Shown here: positions 50,101 to 62,559 of the stretch, piece after piece
Position numbering within the stretch: the first letter of the stretch is position 1
Layout of the letters: each line of letters starts with the position of its first letter
From: Bugulina stolonifera
Taxonomy: Eukaryota > Bryozoa > Gymnolaemata > Cheilostomatida > Bugulidae
DNA: 64,000 nt
Reading direction: 5' to 3'
Assembly (NCBI GenBank): GCA_935421135.1
Contig: OW285189.1
Location: 22,260,298 to 22,324,297, forward strand
The notes under the pieces: generated by a model
Told to the model about the DNA's origin: nothing
Database searches by the model: none
What the model saw: the letters and a program-made list of their open reading frames with translations, nothing else
Made by a program: the position numbers and the translations under genes

Positions 50101-53100
50101 AAGCAGTTTAATTTGTGGTTTGGATGAATCAGTATTTTTCAACCCCTTGAAGATTATACTGTAATAGGATTACCCAATAAATGTAGAAAACACTGTAGCT
50201 ACATGTACTGTTAGAACTCTTACTTTGATACATTCAACATACGTTCTAATGGATTGTTCAATACTAGTATACCAGCCAGTACCAGCCATGTTTAGTGTAG
50301 TTTTGTGTGGCTAACTTGTGTACCTGTGTTTGACTCTTGGTTTGTGTTTCTGCTTCCATGTCATCTAACCTTGTATTTGTAGCCCTGAAACCTACAGGTA
50401 TACCTCCCATTAATGTCATCCCCCTATTTATACACTATAGTTACATGTATATCAAGTATTATACTCTCCTATGTCTACATGTAGCCATACTAGTACACTA
50501 TTATCTGTATTCCATAACATTACAGTGTCTTGCATGAGTCTATTATACTGCAGTAGACATAGTGTCTATATAGTATGTCTAGTTGGTGGTGGATATGGTT
50601 ATGATTATAATATTCTACTACACAGTATTGTAGGAGTCATCTGCTTTCCTCTCTGTCCTTGCAGCTGGTTATTCTACAACGTTATTAGCTCTTATCTGCT
50701 ATTATCCAATCAGGTGCATGGTTTGCGCCAGATCAAAGTGTGTAGTTTGAATGATAAGTTTAACGAACACTGGAATATGGAGTTATGGACAAACTGAAGA
50801 GATTTTTAGTTGCAGTTGTAATAGTTGCTAATAACTAGGTAGATGTAGACGTACTGATTCTCTGCTTAAGCTCTTCCTAGTCCCGGTGAACATTCTAACA
50901 GTCTGAGTGATTCATCTACTTACTGACACATATACTATATAGTACTATAATATACATGTACATGGAGTTCTACCCACCACTAGACTATTTCAAGAGAATT
51001 TCAACTCTTTATTTCTTCAAGTAATACACATGACTATGTCTATATAGTCCTATATGTATGTAACTACATCAAACTCAGTAGACAATCGACCTACAATGTA
51101 TGTATCACTCCCAATCACATACAAAAATCTAAGGCTACATGTAATATTTCAACGAACTGAAAAATTCTTGAAAGAAAGGTTTACTGTAAATTTGTCAGTT
51201 CAGTGAAATATTACATGTTTTCATGTAGCCTTAGATCTTTGTTTGTGGTTAAGGGTGATACATGTACTTTGGCAAAGGCAGCTTCTCAATCTGGAATTTC
51301 ACTGAAGAGCACTGGCTATGTTAAAATCATGTAAAATTGCACCAGCCTCGAATTTGTTAGGTGAATAAATAGCTAAATATATTATGATCACTCTTCAGGG
51401 CAGAAGCAGGAGATTTTGTACTTGCCCCATACGACGGTAGCATATTCAGAGGCGAAGTTACCGCTAGTGAAGCCCACGGAGCAGCAGTGGCATTCATAGA
51501 CTATGGTAAGTGAATACTCATGTCTGTCTCTCTTCCAGCTGTAAGGAGTGGAAGAATTCACCAACATTTCGTGATAACAGTTTCTCACAAAGTATACCTG
51601 TGGTAAGTGATTGGTATGTGTTCATGTTATACATTATATGTATATCTTGCAGGTAACTTGGATGCAATACCTCATGATAAACTCATACCCTTGCCAAAGC
51701 AGTTTACCGATTTGCCGGCAATTGCTGCTCTGTGTAAACTACATGGTCTGAAGGAGGTAGAGACTGCTAAAGATAATGAACTAGCTGTAGGTCAGATAAA
51801 GGTGAGTCCATTCTACTGCTTATATGCATGTTATATGATGGTCCATATGAGTGTCATTCCAACTGTATCCAAACCATTCTCTAATAACTAGCAACATTTG
51901 GTGACATATCCAATATGCACTCATTTGCATATTTCCCACGTCATGCACTAAGTAGTGTATATCAATTAAATGACCATTATTGTTGTACACAGGCACTTGC
52001 TGGTGACAGAGTTAAGGCAGTTGTTAGGAGTCTGACTGAGTCCTGTGTAACTCTAGATCTGTATACAGATGATGGTAAGAATCTCTCTGACATTCTAGTC
52101 AAGTGTGGCTATGCAGTATCACTTGAAACACCTGTCAAACAGCATGGTGACACTCACTCTCAGGTGGCTGCTAACCAGCAGGAGGTTCCAGAAGAGACCA
52201 ACGATGATGGACCTCCCCCACTTGTGGATACCTACACTGAACAGCCGGTATGGTTTATTACAAGCCCAACTGTATGTCTACAGGAAACTATAATTGTAGG
52301 CAGCAAGGCTATAACACCTCTTTCTCTCCTCTCTTCATTCTCTCACTGTTTTGCACAGCATTCTCACCATTTATTCATTAAATGAATTTTTAAAAGACAA
52401 CAGTCAAACTCCTGAAGATCATTCATTGTTCATGACCCCCTGAGCGCAGTTGCATTGTAAGTCGCTAGCTGATATTCCATAAATAGACCAAATACGCTTC
52501 GCACATTTGAGCTGTAACTGAAACCTAGGTCACAAGATCTCACACATATAACAGTTGAGAGTTTGCAAAATCAACTATGCATGTTTCACATTGACATCTT
52601 AGTTTTTTCTCTTTTTATGTACAGAGAGAGAATGGACAAACCAGTTCCAGTGTCTCACATCAGCATACCGCTGCTGCCGCTGCAACCAGCCAGAAAGTAG
52701 CAGGCAAGTTAACCAAAGTATATGTCCGATGGTTCAGTGCTCTGTATGGATATCTACATTATTGATAGACTGCAGTCAGTTAAAGCATTTGTAACTTGTA
52801 CTATTACAATTATCAATATTATTTATGGATTTAGGCAGAAAGATATACTATGAAAAGAATTTGGTCTGTGACAGTTTTCCACTCCATACTCAGACCGGGG
52901 TGAAGGTAGTTAACTGTACTGACTTGGATGCAGTCTACATTCAGTCTGCAGATACTCATGGTATGTTATTACTCATTTAAAGTACAAAGTATAAATGTAG
53001 ATGAAAACATACTAGGGCATCCATGAGAGGATCTAGCGCTCACGCATCAAACGCTCAAGTTTTATCCTACGCAACTTACTGGGAAAATTTGTTCAATAAT

Positions 53101-55385
53101 TGAATGAGGAAAATGCAATTTAGTTTTATCAGCGTTTTGTACATGCACAGTAAGTTGTATTTTCGCCATACTGTTAACATAGCATTACTCTCTCAAGAAT
53201 TTCTTAGCTCCAAATTTGCCCAACAAAACGCTCTCAGCACAACTCTAGTCGGGCTCTAGTGAGTTTTAACTTCATAGACATCTAAATAATTGGACAAACT
53301 TATGTATTTCATTTATGATATTATTCTGTGATATGTATATTAGTTATTTGAGTTGGAAACTTTGGAGACATTATCGAGTTAACTAGATCTGGTCAACACT
53401 GATCTTGGTGGACACGAGGCAATTTTTGAAATTGGTCTCCTATATATTCATTGCACATACACCAACGCCCACAGAATAAGTGCACTGTAACTTGACGTAC
53501 TTTCTCAATGGCCTACCAGCCAATCAGATTTCAGACTTCAAACGTGATTTTCATTGTAGTAGTTTTATTTCAAAGTCCTCATTTGTATTTTAAATATAAT
53601 TTCAAAAACTACTGCAAAAGAAATCTTTGAAATTTATCATCAGAACGTGATATTGTCATGCTTTGGCACAGCATGTAGTATAACAGATCTTGGTTACATT
53701 GGCCCAGTATAAATATGCCACCTAGAACCGTGTAAATGCACCTTACCCGCGGTGTCTTTGATTTGAGTTTTAATATAGTGAAAGTTTACACTTGCAAAAA
53801 CTTCATGATTTTAGTGCGTTTCAATTGATGCATCTACATGTAAAATGTCTAAATAGTCTAATGTCTAATAGAGGGTGCTTGTAAACTGTTTAACGAGTAA
53901 AGAATATGCACAACTTTTCAAACATTGCTAAACACTGTTTTAGCAATGTAGATGTGCCAGTCATTGCATACATAATGCTACTCTAAATTACATCCGTTTC
54001 AGCTGAGAAAAGATACCAGGATGTCATGGATGTGGTGAAGCATCGGTTGATCCATGCCACTCCAGCGGCTACCATTCATCAAGGAGAGGTGCTCTTAGTT
54101 GTGGAGCCGGAAAGTGAAGAATGGGACAGAGTTGTCATACTGGATGGCACTGCAAACTCAGATGAGTCTGTTAGAGTGAGGTCCATTGACTATGGTAGCG
54201 AGTACCAAGTTCGTAGGACCCTCATTGTACCCATGATCCCCGAGGCTGCCGAGCTACCAATGAGAGCCGTAAAAGTCCACTTAGCAGGTACTGTCTTCTC
54301 TTTTGTTGTGTATTATGTTGTAAATGAATGTAATTAGTCAGTTATACAGTTGAGTCAGCTAGTACAAGGCAGTCAGTGTGTAGCACAAATTGTATACAAT
54401 ATCGTTCTTCCAGAGGTAAAAGCTTGAGCTATATTATTGCTGTTTATACTATAATAATATTATGTGTATGGCTCTGAACTTGTAGGGGTGAACGGCAAGC
54501 TTAGTAAAACTGGGATAGATTTCCTCAACTCAATGCTTCAGAAGCAGATGCGAGTAGCATTGAGTACGGATAGCAAAGGTGTGACTCAATGTGAGATGGT
54601 ATTTGGTAATAGTGATGACAGCCTCAACAGAGTCTTGTTGTCTATGCTGATACCTGATAACATCAGCCACACAAACGGAGGTGCAATAAATAGACATAAA
54701 GATTCAGGGCATGATCTTGACTCACATGGTAAGTATAATGGGTCTGCAAGGTATCTGAAGACTAGGCGTGACAATTCCAATGAGTCACTGGCAGTCGCCA
54801 GGCACATAACTCCTAGTTGGGTCAGAGCTTGGAGTTGTAGTTAGCTTTAAATAAATAAATTAAAGTTCACGTATTACAATGAAAACTTTTAAATAACTTA
54901 TGTGAACCTACATTGTACATGTAGATAGTGTGCCAACTCCCAATTAAGGCAAACTGTGATTTGGCGTTGGTCCGTTTCCACCCCATCTTTTACTACAACT
55001 ACGATGCATTATGGTATATAGCAGCCCTCTCTATCTAGGGGCGGGGACTCATCATCTCAGCCAGTGGACTACTATAATATCTCTACTTGGTTCATATTCT
55101 TTAGTTCTGAAGATGCTCGTTTGTTTGACAGGTAGTGAAGTAGACAGTGATGGGTCACCCACTATGCCCCCTCTTGTACTTGGCTCTGGAGATGAGCAAG
55201 AGGATAGTAGAGAAACTAGATTAAGGAAATTAGAGAGAATGTTTGAAGCTTTACAGATGGAGAAGAACAAACTAAAAAAAGAAATTGCACATCTCCAGTC
55301 ACAGCCAATAAGGTCGTCTTCCAGCACAAGCACAATTGTACAAGAAGATGACTACTATGAAGATGAAGATGGGTTTTGTCTCTGA
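44128..55385 (+). CDS. RRM, RG-rich, MYND and Tudor protein (TDRD1/Vreteno-like), 21 exons
   Basis: Probably a germ-granule scaffold that binds methylarginine tails of Piwi proteins in the piRNA pathway. Exons: 44128-44153, 44359-44505, 45050-45199, 45393-45533, 45700-45890, 46872-47037, 47226-47406, 47805-47888, 48310-48478, 48894-48957, 49209-49229, 49401-49506, 49807-49913, 51399-51505, 51653-51801, 51993-52247, 52625-52703, 52835-52960, 54003-54287, 54486-54728 and 55132-55385; 3051 nt, 1016 residues. Residues about 9-95 form an RRM (LFVKCLP as RNP2; weak RNP1). About 160-218 is RG/RGG-rich. The MYND finger (C234, C237, C245, C248, C254, C258, H267, C271) follows. Then come a lone SN-like half of an extended Tudor (about 345-440), a full extended Tudor (about 450-650, core FIDYGN), another Tudor (about 757-930, IDYGSEYQV) and an acidic C-terminus with a short coiled coil. 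Exon 5 could end 6 nt later. An exon may be missing between exons 8 and 9. Confidence 0.85.
44699..45008. repeat. 12-bp minisatellite in intron 2 of the Tudor gene
   Basis: About 25 copies of a 12-bp unit CTACACCAACTC with variants (AGCTC, GGCTC, GACTC) fill most of the intron before exon 3. It is open in several frames (Pro-Thr, Tyr-Thr-Asn-Ser), but the RRM reading continues cleanly from the exon ending 44505 to 45050, so it is intronic. Confidence 0.9.
45985..46675. repeat. 31-bp minisatellite in intron 5 of the Tudor gene
   Basis: About 22 head-to-tail copies of a 31-bp unit containing TGCTGGTGCACTGTACACAG and GTACTTGTATA. Variation is mostly ACGC/ACAC and TATA/TACA. The period is not a multiple of three, so each frame cycles through all three readings and stays open for about 200-280 codons on both strands. 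It lies between the RG-rich exon and the MYND exon. Confidence 0.92.
51098..51265. repeat. Imperfect fold-back repeat in intron 13 of the Tudor gene
   Basis: The left arm with ATCTAAGGCTACATG and AATATTTCAACGAACTGA is mirrored by TCAGTTCAGTGAAATATT and CATGTAGCCTTAGAT. Partial matching extends outwards to TGTATCAC/GTGATACA. Size and shape fit a small MITE or hairpin element. No target duplication defined. Confidence 0.6.
52704..52705 (+). other. GC-AG intron donor in the Tudor gene
   Basis: Exon 17 ends AAAGTAGCAG and is followed by GCAAGT, a non-canonical GC donor with an otherwise consensus context. The phase to exon 18 (GC AGA AAG...) matches. No nearby GT donor keeps the frame. Confidence 0.65.
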
Positions 55386-55985
55386 ACCAACAAGACTTGC
55401 CTAGGTTTATTTTCATAAAGCCTATTCATTTTATTATATTTCCGTGTTAGCAGTACATATTATTTCATTAATTTTTTTCATTGTTTCTTGTAAATGCATT
55501 TTCTAATAATAATATTTAGTTTTGTTTTATACAGTATTACAGCAATAAATTGTTACTGACACAGATTTTATGTAGAGGGAAGATAACTTCATATTTATTG
55601 CCTGCACATGCTTTATTGCATGGATATACTTTATTTACTTTTTGGATTATACTTCATTTACCGTATGGAAAAGGAAATAACTATGCATTTGTAGCCTATA
55701 GTAAGGCTGGAGCAGGTACGCTGATACAACATCATCAGATGACAACATATAATATGTAGTTGTACATTGCATTATTTATTATTGTATGACGTAAAATAAT
55801 TCCAAAGAACTTGCTACAAACAAAGTTGTTACACCATATAATATAAAAATATAGTCTTTTTAGCACACACAACTCCACGCCAGCACTCTAGAAAAGTCAA
55901 ACATTTATTACCTATATAATAGTCAAATTAAATAAGAATGTTGTAAATACAAATAGTATGAGTAAGATACACAGGGCACACCTTG
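55386..55985. other. Convergent 3' region between the Tudor and HAUS8-like genes
   Basis: AT-rich 600-bp spacer holding both 3' UTRs. A minus-strand poly(A) signal is at 55904-55909. No further gene seen. Confidence 0.45.
55544..55549 (+). terminator. Poly(A) signal of the Tudor gene
   Basis: AATAAA about 160 bp past the stop codon. The convergent HAUS8-like gene has a candidate signal at 55904-55909 on the minus strand. Confidence 0.5.
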
Positions 55986-58900
55986 TTATACTTGTGTTCT
56001 GCTGATTTCTATCTGCTGGATTCTCATGGAGTTATCTTGATTAGACAAGGTCTGTGCAGCTCTTACCAGAGTTTTGCATCTACATGCATATACAACAAGA
56101 GCAGAGAATGAAATGGTTACCAAGAGTGTCATATACTTATTGTTTGCAGGTATGTAGTCTTTTGCAGAACAATGTGTACATGTATATTTTTATGACAGAC
56201 ATTTCACGGTTCAATTTGAAATATTTTCAGCAATGATACCAGATAGAGGCCGTAGTAATGGACTTGATGTATTCAGCCTACCCACTTGAAGTTGCTTGTC
56301 ATACCAGTATGAAATAACATCAAGCTATGACCATGGAAGTTGTAGAAGCAGCCAGTTCGCAGCTCAACAACAAAATTAGGCAAGAATATATTATGCCTAG
56401 GATTTGTTAACACTGTGAAGATCATACTACTATATTACATGACAATGTACTATAATAGAAAAAAACGAATTTGGAAGAAATTGGTAAGAATTTACTGTAA
56501 TAAGATGCTATAGTATATATCCAACCTTTGTAACTCTTTTTGTTCATCATGCGCAGATTTAGTGAGTGCATCTATTGCTTGAGCATACTGACTCATTGTG
56601 GAAACGTTGCGTCTTGTGTGCGAGGCTACCGAAGCTACTAGCTGTTCACTTTCATCAAGGGCTGACAGCAGAGTCTCTGAGGACACGAAGACAAAAACTC
56701 ACATAAATCAAGAAAATGCTACATGGATATCAACCTGGGTGTGGTGGGAGGTACATGTAGGTGGGATAATTCAGTTTGGGGGAATGAAAACATCTTACTT
56801 CGTCTTACAATTCTTTGCTGCTAATGTACAAAATGCTGAAAGAATCACCAACCCTATTATATGAAGAGTATAAAATGATGATACTGAAATTATGGCCACT
56901 CTGTAAGGAATAATCGGCTAACCACCAGCTCTATCGTGGAATATTGTTTACAGTAAAGTTCGCAAAGCGAGTCTCGAGAGTCAAGTCATAATATATCACA
57001 GACTAACATACTGTACCTTCAAACTCCTCTTGTTCAGGTTTACTATCGGGGATATGAATACCCTGCGTTTGGAGCTCATGTCTGGTAGTATCTAAGGCTA
57101 CAGCCATACTCTGGTAATACTGGGTCAGCTGGGGAAGTTCATGAACAACTGGTCCCAGTGCCGACTTCTACAACAAGAATGAGCTGGAATGTTGCATATA
57201 TACAGGTAATACATCTAGTTAACAACATGGTAGTTCACTAGAACATACCCTATAGGAGAGAAGCATTACTACCAGAAGTGTAGCTTATGAGCCAATGGAA
57301 AATGTAGCCCGTACCTTTGTGAATGCTCGACTCCCAGAGATTTTAGGCTAATTTCTGCCTATTTTATAATAACAAAGAAATAAACACACATGCAGTACCT
57401 GCAAATCGAGCATCTCCTCCAAATCAGCAGTATGTTGTAGTCGGTCATACTCCTGTTCAAGAGCAGATAACCTCTGTCTTAAGTTGTGGCTCTCAACCCA
57501 TAGCCTCTGCAGTTGACCCTAAACCAAGTAATGTTCAGGATACTATCATCGACATGGAGCACTGACTGAGCACTGACTGGTACACAGTAATTGAGTGGTT
57601 GAAGTATTTACACTAAATCTTATAGATCCTTCAAAGGTCACCAGCATCAACAGCAAAACTTAAAAAAGTAGAGAGAAAGTCTACAACCATTTTAAAACAT
57701 GATCTCTAGAGGAACTAGACTACATACCATAACATCCTTCTCCTCTGTTTCAATTGACCTCCTAGCCTTTGATGCTAAGTGAACCCATTGAAGAGAACGG
57801 GCGTGATGCACGTCCATACTACCTTGTGTGATATCCTCTGGTACAACAGGCTACACAAAAATAGAGTCACTGATCATAATACAGTGTAAATCCCAACTAA
57901 ATAGGCCGGTAAAATATAAAATAACGTTTGCATAAAACAAAACTGTGTAGCTGAAGTACGATGACTGGCAAAGTTGACGTGCTATATTATCTATGGAATG
58001 CAGTAAATAGCACACCAGATGGCAGAGATTCATGCGATATAACACGTGCATATGTATGTAGGTGTATCTACATGTGACATGTATTTATTAGCTTTACAAA
58101 GTACATGACTACAAGTAATTCAGACAGACTATTCTTACTTTCTCTGATGAATTAACTCTTTTAGCTGCTGCAGAGCTCTTCTTCTCAGCAGCCACTGGTT
58201 CAGTTGGCGGAGGGGCAAGGAAAGACACTAGAAACAAAGCTAAACTGTCATTGTGTCACCTTAATTGTGAAGAAACTCCTAACACAGAATATGTGCTAAA
58301 TAACCTGATGTTTCACAGAGATGCATTATATCCTGTGTATTGAGATGAAGAAGGGTTCCATGATGAGTTTGATTGGCTTGAATCCCTAACGACAACACTA
58401 CGTATAACACGTATAATACCCCATGTATACGTATAACACGTATAATACCCCATGTATATGTATAACACGTATAATACCCCATGTATACGTATAACACGTA
58501 TAATACCCCATGTATACGTATAACACGTATAATACCCCATGTATATGTATTATCCTCCAACAGCAGGACTGACAGTCAAGGGAGATTTAAGCGGAATTGA
58601 TAAAGATCAGTCACATAAACAGAATATAAACATCTACATGGCTGATGACGAACAAATTACATAATTGCTATATTGAATAAAAGTTTACGTGTTTGGTGCT
58701 AATACCTACATGTACATGTAACTGCTATATGTACATGTACAACTATGGTGCATATACATGGAAGTATAATTATTGTTCCATGGCCAAAATATGTAGCTAA
58801 GTGCAATCAGTCATATACCTAAGAGAACAAACCTGTTTCATTCAAATTTCTGTTAATCATTGTACGATTGCCATGCAGAACTGACACATCAAATGACTCA

Positions 58901-61122
58901 TCCGGTGCAACCTTCTCTCTTTCTGGTGTGCTGGCCTGTCTCTGTGATCTCTACATGTACATTCGCATTGGCAAGAACAAGCTTACAATGACACAACAAA
59001 GCGTCCATGAACTAAATAGACACAATACCCATTATATAATAACAAAAGACCAGTGTGGGTTGAATGTGGTAAAAGATCTATGTCTATGAATAGCTTGAAA
59101 AAAAATAAAATTATGTCCTCCAATTCTAACCGATTTAACTACCAATACTTATAACCTGAAGAAACTGGAAGAAAATCCCTAAGGTGTCACAAATGAAAGT
59201 GAAGAAGCCTAGCATTGTCACCCATAACAGACGCATACCAATACTTGTAATTGGTAATTGGGTTAAAGTAAAGAGTAATTGACAGTGTAAGTATACATCT
59301 CTACTACACAAATGGAAGATAGTAACTAGTACTCACCACTCTCTGTACTCTGGGTGGTTTACTACCAGGAGGTATCTCATTAATATACTTTGGTTTGCGT
59401 GAAGAACTTCCCTTTTGCAGCATACTTTGATATGCTGACTGCTGACTCTAAAAGGGACAGCAGCAAGATGGAGTAGAGACATTGACAGGTTTCCTCAATA
59501 CTACACCATTTCAGATACAGTAGAAACATTGCTGGAGAATCAACCAAGTTGATAGACAGTTTCCCACAATGTTTCCCACAATTCAGTCATCTTATTATAA
59601 TATGTAGCTTACAAGCGTTTGTCTAAGCTGCTTTGTGTATCAGTATTGTCAACAAGCAGTTACATAATGTTGTTACATGAAAGAAAGTATGTTGTGATAT
59701 AATATTCACACTTTGTTGTATCCAGGTGTGTACAATGAAGTAACATCAGATTGTGATTAATCCCTTCACTAACATGTTATGTTGATATGGACTAGTTTGT
59801 CATGTAGACTTCTTGATTTGGTCTGATCAAGCACAAACACAATTAGAAATATATCTCGACTTCTTCGAATTTGGAAATTAAACAGAGTAGACACCAAGGA
59901 GAATTATCAACAGTTAAGACTACACACCAAAGAATTTACCTGACCAACAGACTTAGCTCTATGAGCACATGTAGTATTCATTAGTCGGGAGGCTACTTCA
60001 CGCCCGACTTTCTTTTTGTTTTTAGGTAGAACCTTTTCTGTCTTTTGCAGTTTCATTCGATCAAGCTCTAGAGAGATATCTTGAATAGAAGGGGGTTCAT
60101 CATTCCCTAGCTCTACACCTGCACCAAGATACAGTTTACTGCAATACTATTAGATATATCAAAAAGGAGAGCTGCAACATCTTCAACAGATTTATGAGCA
60201 AATCTTGCCAAATTCCTCTCTATCACGGTGAAAACTGAAGGCAACATAAGCTCTTAGATTAGCGTTTATGCGATACATGAGACACAGTTAGTATGATTCT
60301 CAAGACAGGTCCTTTCATGACAATCATTTTTAGTGATACCATTTCATTACTTTATTAGTATGAAATACTACCTGTTGATGCATTAGAAGAGTTAGCAGTA
60401 GCATTGTCCTCATTCGCATCCGCTGCTTGCGGCTCAGTCATTGGTCTAGCATCTTCAGGTTTGGCCAATGATCCAACAGAAACACTGTGAAGCAGATCCA
60501 CATGTACATTAGCTGCTTGGTGCGTGTCACCTGTGTTCCTGCAAGGTAAAATGACTACAAACAACTGGGTATATTATGTCAAATAACAAATGAATAAGAA
60601 TACATGACTTGTTGTTTCTGCTAAAGGACAACATCCACATGGTCTATGTAACAATGATTAGGAAATGTAACAGACTATAGAGATTTCAAACCCTTGGTTA
60701 ACAAAATTACACATATTGCCATTATTCTGTAGTAATTATCTTCTCATTTACACAGTAAGCAATAAATGGTCAGCAGCATAAAGTATTGCTTAGATTGAGT
60801 AAAAGTGTACCAAAACCATGCACATGTTTGTCCTGACATAGAACGGAGTAACAACCTTAGTGAGAGTTGAGCAGCTCTTGGTGAATGGCATATCACTTTG
60901 TGAGGCGAGACCTCTAGCTTCTCAGTCACGGGCACTTCTGCAACACCATCTGCAATGCGCTGACTAAGAGCATCAACAACTACTACACTTGTATTATGCT
61001 GATTGGTCAACTGGGCCTCTGCTTTTTCCTAGCCAATATAAAATGATTCACTGTGAATTATAGCAGTAATTAAAGTTGACAGTGTTGTGCTCGCTGTTAA
61101 ACATTGATAAATCAGTGTCTCG

Positions 61123-61193
<71 letters not shown>

Positions 61194-62506
61194 GATCGAT
61201 CAATCAAATAAGGAACTGATCACTATATAAAACACCAATACCACTGGGCCTCCTACCGTCGCATTATATAACTAAAAGTGAGACAAGAGTGTCAAAAAGA
61301 GTTACACTGCGTCGCACTAACTGATGCAGGCACTCACGGTGATATCTGGTTGTGCATCGTCTGATAGATCAAGTTCAGAAGTCGGTTTCTGTTTGGAAGG
61401 AGAGAATCCATAAATGGACTGTTGAACCCTATAAATTAATAGCAATGGGTTATCAATTGCAGAATAATTAAATCAAGAGCAAACTACAAAGGTTAATCAT
61501 AACTACCAACTTCCTCTGATCATGCAGTTTACACTAAAAAAGAAAAAAAATCAAATTATGTATAATTCTCTTGAACAATACATTGCCTTACAGTGCATAA
61601 ATGACTACCAAGGCTAACTGTATGTATTTGGTTTGCAGTGTAGGAAATGCTGACAAATAAAGCGACTGAACACTAACAAGGCACACATTTACACACAAAA
61701 CCATCAATTAAATAAAAAAATGAAAAAACTTTTAGTAGCTAGTTGAAAGAAAGTAGCCCAGAGAATAAAAAGTTTCATTCCCATTGATTTGCACTGATTA
61801 ATACCAAAATAGAAACATGATTTATTTTTAAAGGCTACTTCTATTGAGAAGTTTATAAAAATTGTAGGCGCAAACCATAGTAAAGCTGTGTTGAACCAGC
61901 TAAGATGTTTAAACTTCCCAAGGAAAACTTCACACTGTCCCCAACACTGCTGAGTGTTTCCTAAATATTAGACTCCATAGCAATTGCTAATATTTGGACT
62001 ACTCACTTTCTCGGAGTGGACACTTCATCATCTTCCTCACCTACAGCACACACCATAAAAGGATGCAAGGATAGTGATAACATGAGAACGACTCTGTCAA
62101 CTCATTCTCCATGATGAGAATCTATTTAAAATCTGTTCTTCATATTTAAGCTTACATGGAGCTATAATATATGCACTTAGTAAAGTATTGGATAGCAGAG
62201 GAATAAAATCTGACCCCACCTGAATAAATAAAAGGTGTAGTAATACTAATTACCAGTTGCATACATATTACGCTGTACATCATCTCGTGCGTGCCAAATT
62301 AGTTGACTCAACCTATCAAAGTCTTTAACATTATGAAAATTCATGCAACACAATCACTTTATGGAATGTATAATTCTAAGGGATATCTCAACGACAACTT
62401 ACAGTTACTGGGAAAAACATCAGATTTGGTTTGTGGGTTGAAAACAGCAGATTGGGAGTTGGAACAGAGAACCAAATTCCCTTGTGCTAAAGTCTTCTTG
62501 GGTGTT
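55986..62506 (-). CDS. HAUS8: HAUS8-like augmin complex subunit with long N-terminal region (5' end incomplete)
   Basis: Augmin recruits gamma-tubulin to spindle microtubules, and HAUS8 is its microtubule-binding subunit. Exons on the minus strand, 5' to 3': 62403-62506, 62254-62322, 62007-62040, 61338-61428, 60856-61028, 60372-60538, 59940-60118, 59337-59447, 58833-58941, 58139-58227, 57728-57850, 57399-57518, 57017-57167, 56526-56676 and 55986-56079, at least 587 residues, all phases joined. The diagnostic block is YYQSMAVALDTTRHEL followed by GIHIPD, matching YRTFATALDTTRHELPVRSIHL of human HAUS8, flanked by predicted coiled coil. KKVGREVASRLM (exon 59940-60118) may match the basic ESRYLQYEKK region. 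The last nine exons give about 375 residues, near the human 410. The six upstream exons (with FDRLSQLIWHARDDVQ) are unrecognised and could be an N-terminal extension or a neighbouring gene. No start codon assigned. Confidence 0.72.
58398..58555. repeat. 29-bp minisatellite in HAUS8-like intron
   Basis: About five copies of a 29-bp unit containing ACGTATAACACGTATAATAC and CCCATGTAT. The period is not a multiple of three, so the antisense frames stay open. It lies between exons 58139-58227 and 58833-58941. Confidence 0.88.
61121..61206. repeat. (ATCA)n microsatellite
   Basis: About twenty ATCA tetranucleotides with GATC-type interruptions at the end. It lies in the intron between exons 60856-61028 and 61338-61428 of the HAUS8-like gene. 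Confidence 0.95.
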
Positions 62507-62559
62507 CTACAATATAGAATCATACCATGATACAGATGCAGCGAGTGAATAAATATTGG

